In this document: positions 45,201 through 54,032 of the stretch, piece by piece
Numbering within the stretch: the first letter of the stretch is position 1
Layout: every line of letters begins with the position of its first letter
Assembly (NCBI GenBank): GCA_965217135.1
Contig: OZ244249.1
Span: 2,170,001 to 2,234,000, forward strand
Reading direction: 5' to 3'
Origin: HXMU1420-2 sp017643305
GTDB lineage: Bacteria > Pseudomonadota > Alphaproteobacteria > Rhodobacterales > Rhodobacteraceae
DNA length: 64,000 nucleotides
Notes under the pieces: generated by a model
What the model was told of the DNA's origin: nothing
Databases searched by the model: none
Seen by the model: only the letters and a program-made list of their open reading frames with translations
Translations under genes and position numbers: made by a program

Positions 45201-45311
45201 ATATGGATTTTCAAATTGGCACTCACAAGTTCAGAGAGAGAATTCTGCATCTCCAACAACATACCTGTAGAAAAAATCAAACTCCATAGACATGAAAACT
45301 ATGGAGCGAAG

Positions 45312-46661
45312 ATGAACAAGAAATCCGGAACATCGAAGGACGCTGCTGACAAGCTGGTCAGGGGCATTAAACGGAAGACCCGCAAGCAGTACTCGGCCTA
45401 GGAGAAGATCAGGATTGTCCTAGCCGGTCTTCGTGGTGAAGACAGCATCGCCGCGCTGTGCCGTCGAAAGGGGATATCTGAGAGCCTGTATTATTCTTGG
45501 TTGAAGGAATTCCTGGAGGCAGGCAAGAACCGGCTGGCCGGTGATACCGCGCGACAGGCGACAGCACCCGAAGTCAAGGAACTGCGCTCCGAGGCTTTGG
45601 CGCTCAAGGAAGTGGTTGTTGAGTTGATGCTTGAGAACCGCCTGCTCAAAAAGCACCTTCGGGGATGGGGGCGACGACGAATGAGATACCCCGCCTCAGA
45701 GAAGCTTGAGATCATCCGCACGGTCGAAGCATCACATCTGCCGGTGAAGAAGACGCTGGCGATGCTCAGCATCCCCAACAGTACCTATTATGATTGGTAC
45801 GCCCGTTGGAGCGATGGCGGGATCGATGCATTGTCGGATCGTTCACCGCGTCCTAGGTCAGTGTGGAACCGTATCCCAGATGATATCCGTGAGCACTTCG
45901 TCGAGTTTGCGTTGGACCACGAGGACCTGACGCCGCGCGAACTGGCCGTGCAGTTCACTGACACGGAAAAGTATTTTGTGTCAGAGGCTTCGGTCTATCG
46001 CATCCTCAAGTCCTACGACCTGATCACCAGCCCGGCCTATGTGGTTCTGTCGGCGGCGGACGAGTTCAAAGACAAGACAACGCGGCCGAACCAGCTCTGG
46101 CAGACCGACTTCACTTACCTGAAGGTCATTGGCTGGGGGTGGTTCTATCTGTCAACGATCCTCGACGATTATAGGCGTTACATCATCGCCTGGAAGCTCT
46201 GCACGACGATGAAGTCAGGCGACGTGACCAACACGCTGGATCTGGCGCTGCAGGCCTCGGGTTGTGACCAAGCGACGGTTCTGCACAAACCGCGGCTGCT
46301 ATCGGACAATGGTGCCAGTTACATCTCCGGTGAACTGGCTGACTGGCTGGAAGATCAGCAGATGGACCATGTGCGCGGCGCTCCATATCACCCGCAGACT
46401 CAGGGTAAGATCGAGCGATGGCACCAAACCCTGAAGAACCGCATCCTGCTGTAAAACTACTACCTGCCCGGTGATCTCCGCCAGCAGATCGACGCGTTCG
46501 TCGAGCACTACAACCACCGACGCTATCACGAGAGCCTGCAAAACCTCACCCCGGCCGATGTCTACTTCGGGCGCGGTGAAGCCATTCTGAAACAACGAGA
46601 CAGGATCAAACGAGCGACCATCGAAAACCGGCGCTTGCTTCACCGCAAATCCGCCGCATAA
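45312..46661 (+). pseudogene. IS-B OrfAB transposase with two nonsense codons
   Basis: OrfA starts NKKSGTSKDAADKLVRG and is stopped by TAG (45400-45402) where the intact copy has GAG. The A7 slippery site is shortened to A5, so orfA and orfB are now fused in one frame (KKHLRGWGRRRMRYPASEK). A TAA at 46452-46454 then cuts the DDE domain before the last about 70 codons (YYLPGDLRQQIDAFVEHYN onward to KSAA). The catalytic Asp and Glu regions (QTDFTYLKV, LSDNGASY, QGKIERWHQ) remain. Confidence 0.85.
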
Positions 46662-46735
46662 TCATATGAACCAGATAAGCCAGATCCTCTCTTAACTCAG
46701 GCGCCCATCTGTCCCAAAATCCCAGACGACGGACA
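45312..46735 (+). mobile_element. IS-B copy 1, dead
   Basis: IS3-family element related to the intact copy at 51.1 kb. The right terminus ends at 46735 (CCCAGACGACGGACA). I cannot find a matching left terminus upstream of 45312. Confidence 0.75.
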
Positions 46736-46736
46736 G

Positions 46737-46854
46737 ATGTCAGTAGTACGAGTTCCGGGTAAATCGGTCCTAGCCGTGCCATAAGCCACGCGCTCACGCC
46801 CTCCGCGACGACAAAGGCAATCACACCCCCAAGGACGAGTTTCCATTGGGTCAC
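46737..46854 (-). pseudogene. Membrane-protein gene cut by IS-B
   Basis: From a GTG at 46854 the frame encodes a single hydrophobic helix (WKLVLGGVIAFVVAEGVSAW) and then runs into the IS-B terminus at 46735. The 3' part is lost. Confidence 0.5.
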
Positions 46855-47013
46855 GCGTTGCCGTCATAATGCTTGCGCCAAGGTTAGCGGTGTTGCTACA
46901 GTGATGCCCGCAGCAGTGAGATTGAGAAAGCATGTGACGCAACGTCACGTTGTAGTCTGATCGTACCAGGCACAAGGCTTAATAGCGATAGCAGAGTTAA
47001 CCAAGGTGGCACG

Positions 47014-47934
47014 ATGGCCGAAGTAACGTCTTACTTACAGTTCAACCAAAACGACATAGACCTGAGCGTCTTGTACAGCCAGCTAAGCGATCTTGTATTT
47101 AGCGACAATCAGAATACCTCGTACCATGGGGTGGTTTACGAAGACGTTGTTGAAGTTTACTACTCTTCCTTCAACAACTTAGCTGTGTTCGGGGGTGTCG
47201 ACTTTTCTTTCAGTAGCAGCGGTAGCATTCTGGGCGGCACGGTCACCGGCGTTGGTGAGGCCATCTTGTTAAATGGTACATATACGGCAGTATACGTACT
47301 CGAAGGAATATCGCTGTCGGCGATTGCAATTGACGCTGCTATCGGAACCGTTTCCACTCAGGACGATCTTCAGCTAATTTCGACGGCACTTAGTGGCGCT
47401 GACATTTTCAACCTTAGCGGTTTCAACGATCTGGCAAAAGGGCTGGGTGGTAATGATAGGCTAAACGGCAAATTAGGTAACGACACCCTCTACGGGGGGG
47501 CTGGCAAAGACCGGTTAAATGGGGACGCTGGAAACGATTTTTTATATGGTGAAGCCGGTAAGGATCGAATTTCTGGAGGCTCTGGTACAGACAGGCTACT
47601 TGGCGGTTCAGGAAACGATCTCATACTCGGAAAGTCTGGGAACGATGTCTTAGAAGGAGGCCGAGACAATGATACGCTGAATGGCGGGTCGGGTGCAGAT
47701 GATTTCGTATTCGCTAACAAGTTTGGTAATGACGTTATCACTGATTTCAACGCACAAAACGGCAATGAAGACATCGATTTAAGCGCGGTTACAGCCATCA
47801 AGAATTTCAAAGACCTTAAACAGAACCATATGCAAGAGAGCGGTGACGACGTAGTGATCAGTGTGGGCAAAAACACCATCACGCTGGAGAACGTTGATAT
47901 CTCGGACTTGGGAAAGAACGACTTTATTTTCTGA
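47014..47934 (+). CDS. RTX (hemolysin-type calcium-binding) protein
   Basis: 306 residues: an N-terminal part without known domain (1-135), about seven nonapeptide-like repeats of the form GGxGNDxLxG (about 140-230) that bind calcium, and a C-terminal VxITDF-type secretion region (NDVITDFNAQNGNEDIDLS). No N-terminal signal peptide, as expected for type I secretion. No T1SS gene is in the window. The role may be surface or adhesion related; no enzymatic domain is seen. Confidence 0.85.
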   Translation: MAEVTSYLQFNQNDIDLSVLYSQLSDLVFSDNQNTSYHGVVYEDVVEVYYSSFNNLAVFGGVDFSFSSSGSILGGTVTGVGEAILLNGTYTAVYVLEGISLSAIAIDAAIGTVSTQDDLQLISTALSGADIFNLSGFNDLAKGLGGNDRLNGKLGNDTLYGGAGKDRLNGDAGNDFLYGEAGKDRISGGSGTDRLLGGSGNDLILGKSGNDVLEGGRDNDTLNGGSGADDFVFANKFGNDVITDFNAQNGNEDIDLSAVTAIKNFKDLKQNHMQESGDDVVISVGKNTITLENVDISDLGKNDFIF

Positions 47935-47991
47935 ATGAGGGCGCAAGTACTTGGCGTGCCCTCATTGGGTGCTCCGGTTTGATTGTCAGTC

Positions 47992-48315
47992 ATGATCTCT
48001 CATCCGCACCTTTTGATTGATACTACCTTCAACATGTATTCGGACACGCCGAAAGGCGGAGATCTGGACTCGCGCAGGCCAACGTTGAGGCGGTACCACA
48101 AATTGCTTTGGAGCAAGTCACTACCAAGTGGTGAATTGTTTAGTCTGGATGATACGGGACCCAAGCCGTTTCTCGAGCACAGATCCGAGTTGGGTAACTT
48201 CAAGCTGTCGAGCGATGCAATCACACACTCTTACAAGAATACAAAACGTATGGCTCACGTCCTGTCTCAGCTATCTAATGATGAGATCGATCAGATATTC
48301 AATTCAGGCCCCCTT
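47992..48315 (+). pseudogene. Hypothetical gene fragment between IS ends
   Basis: The frame encodes FNMYSDTPKGGDLDSRRPTL, then LRRYHKLLWSKSLPSGELF and SDAITHSYKNTKRM. The YHKLLWSKxLPxG pattern recalls the DUF6994 type, from memory and untested. It runs into an IS-B terminus at 48316, so the 3' end is missing. Confidence 0.45.
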
Positions 48316-48342
48316 CTGTCCCAAAATCCCTGACGACGGACA
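48316..48342 (+). repeat. Solo IS-B right end
   Basis: CTGTCCCAAAATCCCTGACG and ACGGACA match the right terminus of IS-B at 46709-46735 except for one base. No other IS-B sequence is attached. Confidence 0.75.
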
Positions 48343-48624
48343 GTGACCGAGGTCCGCCGCATTCTCCAGACGCCAGAGGTCGTGTCGCAGGTGATCGCGG
48401 CCCTGAAAAGAGAACAGGGTGCAGTTTTGGGAGCGGACGCCATTGCGGCTTTGCATGAGTTCAAAACCCTTTGGTCGCAGCTGTTCCCAGCCGAGCAGGC
48501 TCGGATCATCCAGCTTCTCGTCCGGCGCGTCACCGTCACCGCCGCCGGACTTGAGGTCGATATCCGGCGCGAGGGCATCTCGGGGGTCGTCCGCGAAATG
48601 GTTGCCATGTTCGAATTTGTCTGA
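48343..48624 (+). pseudogene. Serine recombinase C-terminal remnant
   Basis: About 93 codons reading ILQTPEVVSQVIAALKREQG, LWSQLFPAEQARIIQLLVRR and TAAGLEVDIRREGISG. This is the distal end of large serine recombinases of alphaproteobacteria. The resolvase catalytic domain and the zinc ribbon are gone; the break is at the IS-B end. It points to a lost integrase or resolvase of this island. Confidence 0.7.
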
Positions 48625-48716
48625 CAGCACCCAAATAAAAACTGCGCGCCAAGACCTGAAAATCCCATGACCAGGTTGCCGTTGCCTTGGTCATTTACGA
48701 GAGTATGGACGAACGT

Positions 48717-49418
48717 TCAGTTTCCGCAGTTTGTGTAGCCGCCGCTCATACAGCCTCTGACCATAGCTTTTGCTTTTTTAATTGCCTCCTGAGACATTTT
48801 TCGGCTTATCGAGGTTCTCAAAAAACCGCCGGTGCGCCAACCGTTTTCAAAGGCGATGCCAAACCACATATAGGCGAGAACATTATTTTGAGCCACGCCA
48901 TGACCATCGGCGTACATGATTCCCAGAGATCCCTGAGCGTACGCATTCCCCTGCGCGGCAGCCTTGCGATACCAATGAACCGCTTCCTTTTCGTCTTCTG
49001 GAATACCTTCACCATGTTTATACATGTAAGCTAAACCAGTCTGAGCTTCGGCATGCCCCTGTTCAGCCGCCTTGCGATACCAAATCGCGGCTTCTCTGAA
49101 GCTTTGGACAGCGCCCAAGCCCTCGTAATGCCGTTCCCCAAGATTATATTGAGCATCTGCATTCCCCTGCTCAGCTGCTTTTCGATACCAACTTGAAGCC
49201 TTTTCGTAATCTTGAGGAACTCCCTGTCCGTGCCTGTACATATCGCCTATGTGGAGTTGAGCCGCAGCCTTGCCTTGCTCTGCTAAGGCTCTCCACTCCT
49301 GATGCGCCGTAACATAGTCGCCAGTCTTGTAGGCAACTAAACCTTTCTGAAAATCCTGAGCATAAGCGCTCCCAGACACGCAGCAAACGATCGCAACTGA
49401 AGAAAGAAGTATTCTCAT
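48717..49418 (-). CDS. Sel1-repeat exported protein (copy 2)
   Basis: 233 residues: signal peptide (RILLSSVAIVCCVSGSAYAQ), four Sel1 repeats (AQLHIGDMYRHGQGVPQDYE and following) and a C-terminal tail ending CMSGGYTNCGN. Paralogous to 43052-43645 in both ends. Its upstream DNA was replaced: an IS-A end begins 6 bases before the ATG and no ribosome-binding site is visible, so expression is doubtful. Confidence 0.82.
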   Translation of the reverse strand: MRILLSSVAIVCCVSGSAYAQDFQKGLVAYKTGDYVTAHQEWRALAEQGKAAAQLHIGDMYRHGQGVPQDYEKASSWYRKAAEQGNADAQYNLGERHYEGLGAVQSFREAAIWYRKAAEQGHAEAQTGLAYMYKHGEGIPEDEKEAVHWYRKAAAQGNAYAQGSLGIMYADGHGVAQNNVLAYMWFGIAFENGWRTGGFLRTSISRKMSQEAIKKAKAMVRGCMSGGYTNCGN

Positions 49419-49423
49419 TGTGT

Positions 49424-49535
49424 TGAGCAGCCCGATCTGATTGGTGCAGGTTAATTGTTATTGTATGATTGGGCTGGTTTCCATTGCGATGATGGTTTCC
49501 GGAGCCGGCGGGCAGTAGCCCAGAGCACTCTGTGG
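49424..49535 (-). mobile_element. IS-A right-end fragment
   Basis: Terminus TGAGCAGCCCGATCTGATTG, then on the minus strand the OrfB end SALGYCPPAPETIIAMETSP. The fragment is fused to the SDR gene remnant around 49535. Confidence 0.75.
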
Positions 49536-49759
49536 TCGCTATCGGGGTCGGCGACATCGACGGCAATTGCCATGGCATTGTCAGCACCCAGCTCGGCCAC
49601 GACATCCTTGGCACCCTCATGGTTGCGGTCCGCAACGGCCAGCTTCGCGCCGAGTTCGCCCTGCTGTCGGACCACGGCCCGGCCAATACCGCTGGTACCA
49701 CCCGAGACCAATGCCACACGGCCGGAGAAATCCATTTGATCCGACAAGGGATCGTTCAT
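49536..49759 (-). pseudogene. SDR dehydrogenase, N-terminal remnant
   Basis: From the ATG at 49757-49759: SDQMDFSGRVALVSGGTSGI, then GRAVVRQQGELGAKLAVADR, a Rossmann SDR start with TGxxxGxG (GGTSGIG). After about 70 codons it breaks into IS-A sequence; the YxxxK catalytic part is lost. The open frame continues into the IS in the wrong phase, so any product would be chimeric. Confidence 0.75.
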
Positions 49760-49777
49760 CTTGGCACCTCTCCGGTT

Positions 49778-50854
49778 CTAGACCAGTCGACCCCGCGCCG
49801 CGACAGGGATAACTTGTGCAATCTCACCGCTACGTACTGCCACCAGCTGATCCACCATGTTGACGGCAACGCAGACATGATTGGGGATCACACGGACGAT
49901 CTCACCCACACCGGGTTTGTCATTGCAATTCGTCAGGTCGAGGAAGCCGTGTTCCTCTGCAAATTTGTGGATGCGTGCATTCGGGTGCTCGACGATGTAT
50001 CCAAAGCCTTCCAACCCACCGGTGTCGGATGTCAGCGTCTTTGAACCCGCATCCAGAATACCGCGATTCTCTCCTCCGCGGCTTACCACGCTGGTAAAGA
50101 TCTGGAATGCGCAGTCTTCAAGAGACGCAAAGCCATTTTCGACCATCATCATGTCATTGAAAATGCAGGTGCCGGCGCGATGTTCGGTTGCACCCTTCAG
50201 CTCGCCTAAATGCTCAAAGTTCGGGGTCCCGCCGGTGGATACAATCGCAGCGGACAGGCCAAGACTTGCAAGCCCTGCAACCATCTCGTCATGGAAATCC
50301 TGTGTGCGCGGCCACCCGTCCAGCGACGGATAGTAGAGCAGACCAGCAAAGTTCAGCCATGGGTCATCCTTGATGGCACGGGCGAGCGTAAGCGCGTCGG
50401 CAGGGGTTTCGACGCCTGCCCGCAATTGCCCGGTTTCACATTCGATCATAACGTCCAGCACACGGCCAGCATCCTCTGCCGCGCGGGCATAGGCGGCCAG
50501 TGAAACCGGATTATCGGCGCAAACCTTCAAGGGCAGACGGTTTTGCAATGCAGCCAGTTGACCAGAACGTGCGGCACCCAAAAGGTTGGTCGCGATCACA
50601 ATATCGGAAATACCTGCATCAGCCATGACCTCGGCCTCGCCGAGTTTCTGACAGGTGATTCCCCCGGCGCCTGCATCAATCTGCATATGCGCGAGCAGAG
50701 GAGATTTATGTGTCTTGATATGCGGACGATTTGCCAGACCGGCGGCGTCACACAGGTTTTGCGCGCGTTCGATATTGCGGTCGACCACGTCCAGATCGAT
50801 CACCGGGCAAGGTGTACCAAAGGTCTCGATGATTGAGTTTTTGAGTGCTGCCAT
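49778..50854 (-). CDS. DSD1-family PLP enzyme (D-threonine aldolase-like)
   Basis: About 358 residues from the ATG at 50852-50854 (family length; the frame is open upstream but unrelated). Alanine-racemase-like N-domain with the PLP lysine in RPHIKTHKSPLLA, a second domain with the metal ligands in PNHVCVAVNMVD, and the pattern VSTGGTPNFEH. Relatives cleave D-threonine or beta-hydroxyaspartate, or dehydrate D-serine. It lies between a truncated upstream gene and a truncated SDR gene, a broken catabolic operon. Confidence 0.82.
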   Translation of the reverse strand: MAALKNSIIETFGTPCPVIDLDVVDRNIERAQNLCDAAGLANRPHIKTHKSPLLAHMQIDAGAGGITCQKLGEAEVMADAGISDIVIATNLLGAARSGQLAALQNRLPLKVCADNPVSLAAYARAAEDAGRVLDVMIECETGQLRAGVETPADALTLARAIKDDPWLNFAGLLYYPSLDGWPRTQDFHDEMVAGLASLGLSAAIVSTGGTPNFEHLGELKGATEHRAGTCIFNDMMMVENGFASLEDCAFQIFTSVVSRGGENRGILDAGSKTLTSDTGGLEGFGYIVEHPNARIHKFAEEHGFLDLTNCNDKPGVGEIVRVIPNHVCVAVNMVDQLVAVRSGEIAQVIPVAARGRLV

Positions 50855-50858
50855 TCGA

Positions 50859-50999
50859 TCAACCAAGCTTTGGCACCTCCCTGATATGATTTTCAGCGGC
50901 ACGCGCCACCGCATCCGGATCCAACTCGATGCCAAGGCCCGGGCCAACCAAAAACACCGTATCACATGCCCCATCGCCTATACAGCCACCTGCATTCAT
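50859..50999 (-). pseudogene. C-terminal remnant of an upstream gene
   Basis: The frame ends CDTVFLVGPGLGIELDPDAV, then RAAENHIREVPKLG-stop, 4 bases before the aldolase-like start. The GPGLGIELD pattern resembles the end of enolase-superfamily (mandelate racemase/muconate lactonizing) enzymes. Everything 5' was lost toward the IS-B copy at 51.07 kb. Confidence 0.45.
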
Positions 51000-51157
51000 A
51001 CGGGAATTGGCGCGTGGAACAGGCGATAGCACTCATGGAGCGGAATTTCTCCAACCCTTACAGTGTCTCGTGTAACCCGTCATGACCTTTGAGACAGACG
51101 GTGTTGTTTTGCTAAGCGAGTGTCTTTCGCTCATCGTAATCCTTGAAGGGATACGAG

Positions 51158-51529
51158 ATGAGAACGAAGACAGGGCCGAATGGATCGGCTGACAAACACG
51201 TCAAAGAGATCAAGCGTAAGACGCGGCGGCAGTTTTCTGCCGAGGAGAAGATCCGGATTGTTCTGGATGGCCTGCGTGGAGAGAGTTCAATTTCTGAGCT
51301 TTGCCGCCGTGAAGGGATAGCAGAGAGCCTGTATTACAATTGGTCGAAGGACTTCATGGAGGCGGGTAAGAAGCGGCTGGCTGGTGATACGGCCCGTCAA
51401 GCGACGTCCAGCGAAGTCACCAGCTTGAAGCGCGAAGCCCGGGATCTGAAGGAAGTTGTGGCTGAGCAGACACTGGAACTGCGTCTTCTCAAAAAAAGCA
51501 TGCTCGCGGATGGGGACGACCCGGAATGA
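51158..51529 (+). CDS. IS-B OrfA transposase subunit
   Basis: 123 residues with helix-turn-helix (RKTRRQFSAEEKIRIVLDGL, SISELCRREGIAESLYYNWS) and a coiled-coil end. At 51491-51497 there is A7-G, where a -1 slip produces the OrfAB fusion. It overlaps orfB by four bases. An internal ATG at 51158 is used because the upstream ATG (51143) lies outside the conserved region. Confidence 0.9.
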   Translation: MRTKTGPNGSADKHVKEIKRKTRRQFSAEEKIRIVLDGLRGESSISELCRREGIAESLYYNWSKDFMEAGKKRLAGDTARQATSSEVTSLKREARDLKEVVAEQTLELRLLKKSMLADGDDPE

Positions 51530-52506
51530 GGTATCCTGCATCAGAGAAGCTGGAGATCATCAGCCTGGTCGAGGGGTCTCATCTGCCGGTCAAGCGCACC
51601 CTGGAGAAGCTGGGCGTATCGCGTCCGACTTTCTATCGATGGTATGATCGGTTTTTGCAGCTTGGCGAAGCTGGGCTTGCAGATCGCAAATCGCATCCGG
51701 GCCGCGTCTGGAACCGCATTCCGGATACGGTGCGCCAGGCCATGTTGGAGATGGCATTGGCCAGACCGGAGCTGAGCCCGCGAGAACTTGCTGTGACCTT
51801 CACGGACGAACGTGGCTACTTCGTCTCTGAGGCCAGTGTCTACAGGCTTCTGCGCTCCCATGATCTGATCACCAGTCCAAACTTCATCGTCATGAAGGCG
51901 GCAGATGAGTTCCGGGACAAAACCACAGCACCAAATCAGCTTTGGCAGACCGACTTCACCTATCTCAAAGTGATCGGTTGGGGCTGGTTTTATCTTTCAA
52001 CGGTCATGGATGATTACAGCCGTTACATCATCACTTGGAAGCTCTGCACCGGCATGGCCGCGTCTGATGTGCAGGACACGCTGAACCAGGCGCTCGAAGA
52101 AACAGGGCTTGATCAGGCAAACGTTGTTCATCGACCCCGCCTGCTGTCAGATAATGGCCCCTGTTACATATCCGGTGATCTAGCGAAATATCTGGAAGAC
52201 AAAGGCATGCCGCACACACGCGGCGCACCATATCACCCGCAAACCCAGGGCAAGATCGAGCGCTGGCATCAGACCCTTAAGAACCGCATCTTGCTGGAGA
52301 ATTACTTCCTACCCGGCGATCTCGAAGCACATGTCGCCGCCTTCGTCGGCCACTACAACCATCAGCGCTACCATGAGAGCTTGAAGAATCTGACGCCGGC
52401 CGACGTCTACACAGGTCGCGGCCACACAATACTGCTCGAACGCGAAAGAACAAAAAGGAGGACCATGAAACTAAGGCGCTTGCAGCACGCCAAATCCGCT
52501 GCTTAA
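51526..52506 (+). CDS. IS-B OrfB transposase (DDE)
   Basis: 326 residues: IS3-type rve integrase core with Asp in WQTDFTYLKVIGWGW, Asp in RLLSDNGPCYISGDL and Glu in PQTQGKIERWHQTLKN. It is complete to the C-terminal HAKSAA. Probably active as an OrfAB frameshift product. Confidence 0.93.
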   Translation: MRYPASEKLEIISLVEGSHLPVKRTLEKLGVSRPTFYRWYDRFLQLGEAGLADRKSHPGRVWNRIPDTVRQAMLEMALARPELSPRELAVTFTDERGYFVSEASVYRLLRSHDLITSPNFIVMKAADEFRDKTTAPNQLWQTDFTYLKVIGWGWFYLSTVMDDYSRYIITWKLCTGMAASDVQDTLNQALEETGLDQANVVHRPRLLSDNGPCYISGDLAKYLEDKGMPHTRGAPYHPQTQGKIERWHQTLKNRILLENYFLPGDLEAHVAAFVGHYNHQRYHESLKNLTPADVYTGRGHTILLERERTKRRTMKLRRLQHAKSAA

Positions 52507-52576
52507 CTGAAGCCAGATGAGCGATGAACTCTCAAAGTCAAACTGCCATCTGTCTCAAACTATCTGATGACGGACA

Positions 52577-52893
52577 GGTCTGTTCAGTCACGCCAATCTG
52601 CCGGATCGCATCCAAACGCGGCATGCCTTGCCCTGTCAGAACCTCAACTTGCCTTAACTTCGTGACAATTTCCTCGGGCTTCGGTCGCTTGTTGGCCATG
52701 TGTTTCCTCCGTTTTTCCTAAACATAGCGGAGGACCACTTCAGTGGGGGAAGACCAATCCCTTGCCTCATCAGTACCTCAACCTGCCGCAACTTCGAGAC
52801 AATCTCTTCGGGCTTTGGTCGCTTGTTCGCCATTCTCGGTCCTCCGTTTCCTAAACATAGCGCTGGACCAGTTCAGATGGGGAGGCTCAGACT
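52577..52893 (-). mobile_element. Two nested IS-A left-end fragments
   Basis: On the minus strand from 52893: IS-A left terminus, then orfA ANKRPKPEEIVSKLRQVEVL for 25 codons, interrupted near 52765 by a second left terminus. Its orfA (ANKRPKPEEIVTKLRQVEVL, then GQGMPRLDAIRQIGV) continues to codon about 48 and is cut by the IS-B right end at 52577. This shows three successive insertions. Confidence 0.8.
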
Positions 52894-52970
52894 AGGGGGC
52901 GTCGCTGGGTGTAGCCGGTCACGCTGAGACCGTGACGGTCAGTTACGTGCCGGGATCAGGCCGGATGGAG

Positions 52971-52995
52971 TGTCCGTCGTCAGAGGTTTTTGGGC
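52971..52995 (-). repeat. Solo IS-B end
   Basis: TGTCCGTCGTCAGAGGTTTT then TGGGC matches the reversed IS-B right terminus. No IS-B coding sequence is attached. Confidence 0.6.
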
Positions 52996-53062
52996 CCGTT
53001 GCGGCCTGAGCTAAGAGAGAGCCTGACTCATCTGGCGAAGAACCTGGAAAACGTGCAGGGAG

Positions 53063-53170
53063 ACCGAACTGGCCATCTTCCAGTACATCAACGGCTTCTA
53101 CAATCCGCGGCGGCGGCACTCAGCACTGGGTTGGAAAAGCCCGGTCGCCTGCGAAAGGAAAGTGGCCTAA
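53063..53170 (+). pseudogene. IS3-family OrfB C-terminal remnant (third element)
   Basis: 35 codons TELAIFQYINGFYNPRRRHS then ALGWKSPVACERKVA-stop, the typical end of IS3-family (IS407/IS1222-like) transposases but different from IS-A and IS-B. Confidence 0.7.
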
Positions 53171-53178
53171 ACGAGCAC

Positions 53179-53316
53179 TTGGGGCGGCACAAATACGGGA
53201 CGGTCCAATCCGCAAAGCTCAACAACGTTGATCCTAAAGTCTGGCTCACATGGGTCCTCGCCCAAACCGCCGACCAAAAGATCATACGCCTCGACGGGTT
53301 GCTCCCATGGCGTTGA
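53179..53316 (+). pseudogene. IS66 TnpC C-terminal remnant
   Basis: 45 codons including SAKLNNVDPKVWLTWVLAQT and RLDGLLPWR-stop, the conserved IS66 C-terminal end. It sits 8 bases after the IS3 remnant, with no other IS66 part nearby. Confidence 0.75.
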
Positions 53317-53378
53317 GCTGCCCAGGCAGCATAAAAATCCAAGCGCCAACCTAAAAGACCGGTTCCAACGGATGGGTA

Positions 53379-53398
53379 TTATATACGTCCGTATATAA
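53379..53398. promoter_or_regulatory. AT-rich perfect palindrome
   Basis: TTATATACGTCCGTATATAA has 9-bp arms and a 2-base centre, in the 323-base interval upstream of the exported-protein/histidine-kinase operon. It could be an operator. No other gene is in 53317-53639. Confidence 0.45.
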
Positions 53399-53639
53399 AA
53401 TTACAGCGAAAGCATACTTTTCAGGTATTTACAAAAGCTGTACCCATATAGGCGATGCCCGACGCAATTGTATTAGTGAGTTTGGCATGTACCGATTGAG
53501 TGCCTCAATGTTGAGGGAAATAATCTTTTCGGTAAACTTTTATACGCGATGGTAGACCGTATTATCGCTAACGCGCTGTTTCTTAAAATCAATAATCAAG
53601 CCGCTGAGCAGACGGTTGAAAATCTTGGAGGAAGGCAAA

Positions 53640-54032
53640 TTGAGAAAGTTTGTGTGCGCCTGCGTTACGATTATGGCTTTCGCGACAGCAAGCTATGCTA
53701 AAGATGTTTCGGAAAGGCTGGTGGATCTGCAATTCGCCATGAAAAACCATATCGAGCAGAGCCTGATCGAAGGAAAATACATCCGTGTAAACTTCGAAAC
53801 CGGGGAAACGATCAGTCTTTACCCGGTGAACGCACATCCGATGGTGTTTTCGCTTAGAGAGAACTACGTGCTTTGCTCCAAGTTCACGGATGACTCCGGC
53901 GCTGCATATCTGGCGGATTTTTACCTGAAACCGACAGACGGGGGTTACGAAGTTTTCCAAGTTGAGATCGATAACCGCGCGCCATTGAAAAATCTAATAA
54001 AATCCGGTTTAGCCACAAGAATAAAAAAGTGA
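53640..54032 (+). CDS. Small exported protein coupled to hybrid kinase
   Basis: 130 residues from a TTG at 53640 preceded by GGAGGAAGG (another TTG at 53616 lies before that site). Signal peptide (RKFVCACVTIMAFATASYAK), mature part of about 110 residues with no known domain. Its TGA overlaps the GTG of the histidine kinase (GTGA), so they are translated together; it may present a signal to the kinase's periplasmic part. Function is inferred from coupling only. Confidence 0.65.
   Translation: MRKFVCACVTIMAFATASYAKDVSERLVDLQFAMKNHIEQSLIEGKYIRVNFETGETISLYPVNAHPMVFSLRENYVLCSKFTDDSGAAYLADFYLKPTDGGYEVFQVEIDNRAPLKNLIKSGLATRIKK

Larger units (their letters stand above)
51071..52576 (+). mobile_element. 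IS-B copy 2: intact IS3-family element
   Basis: About 1.5 kb. Left end TGTAACCCGTCATGACCTTT then GAGACAGACGG; right end, reversed, TGTCCGTCATCAGATAGTTT then GAGACAGATGG. Both open reading frames and the A7 slippery site are intact. The right end interrupts an IS-A orfA fragment at 52577. Confidence 0.85.

Noticed and set aside
47965..47996. Possible further IS-A right end
   Set aside because: Only about 20 bases (GGTTTGATTGTCAGTCATGA) resemble it, too few to call beside the stronger copies.
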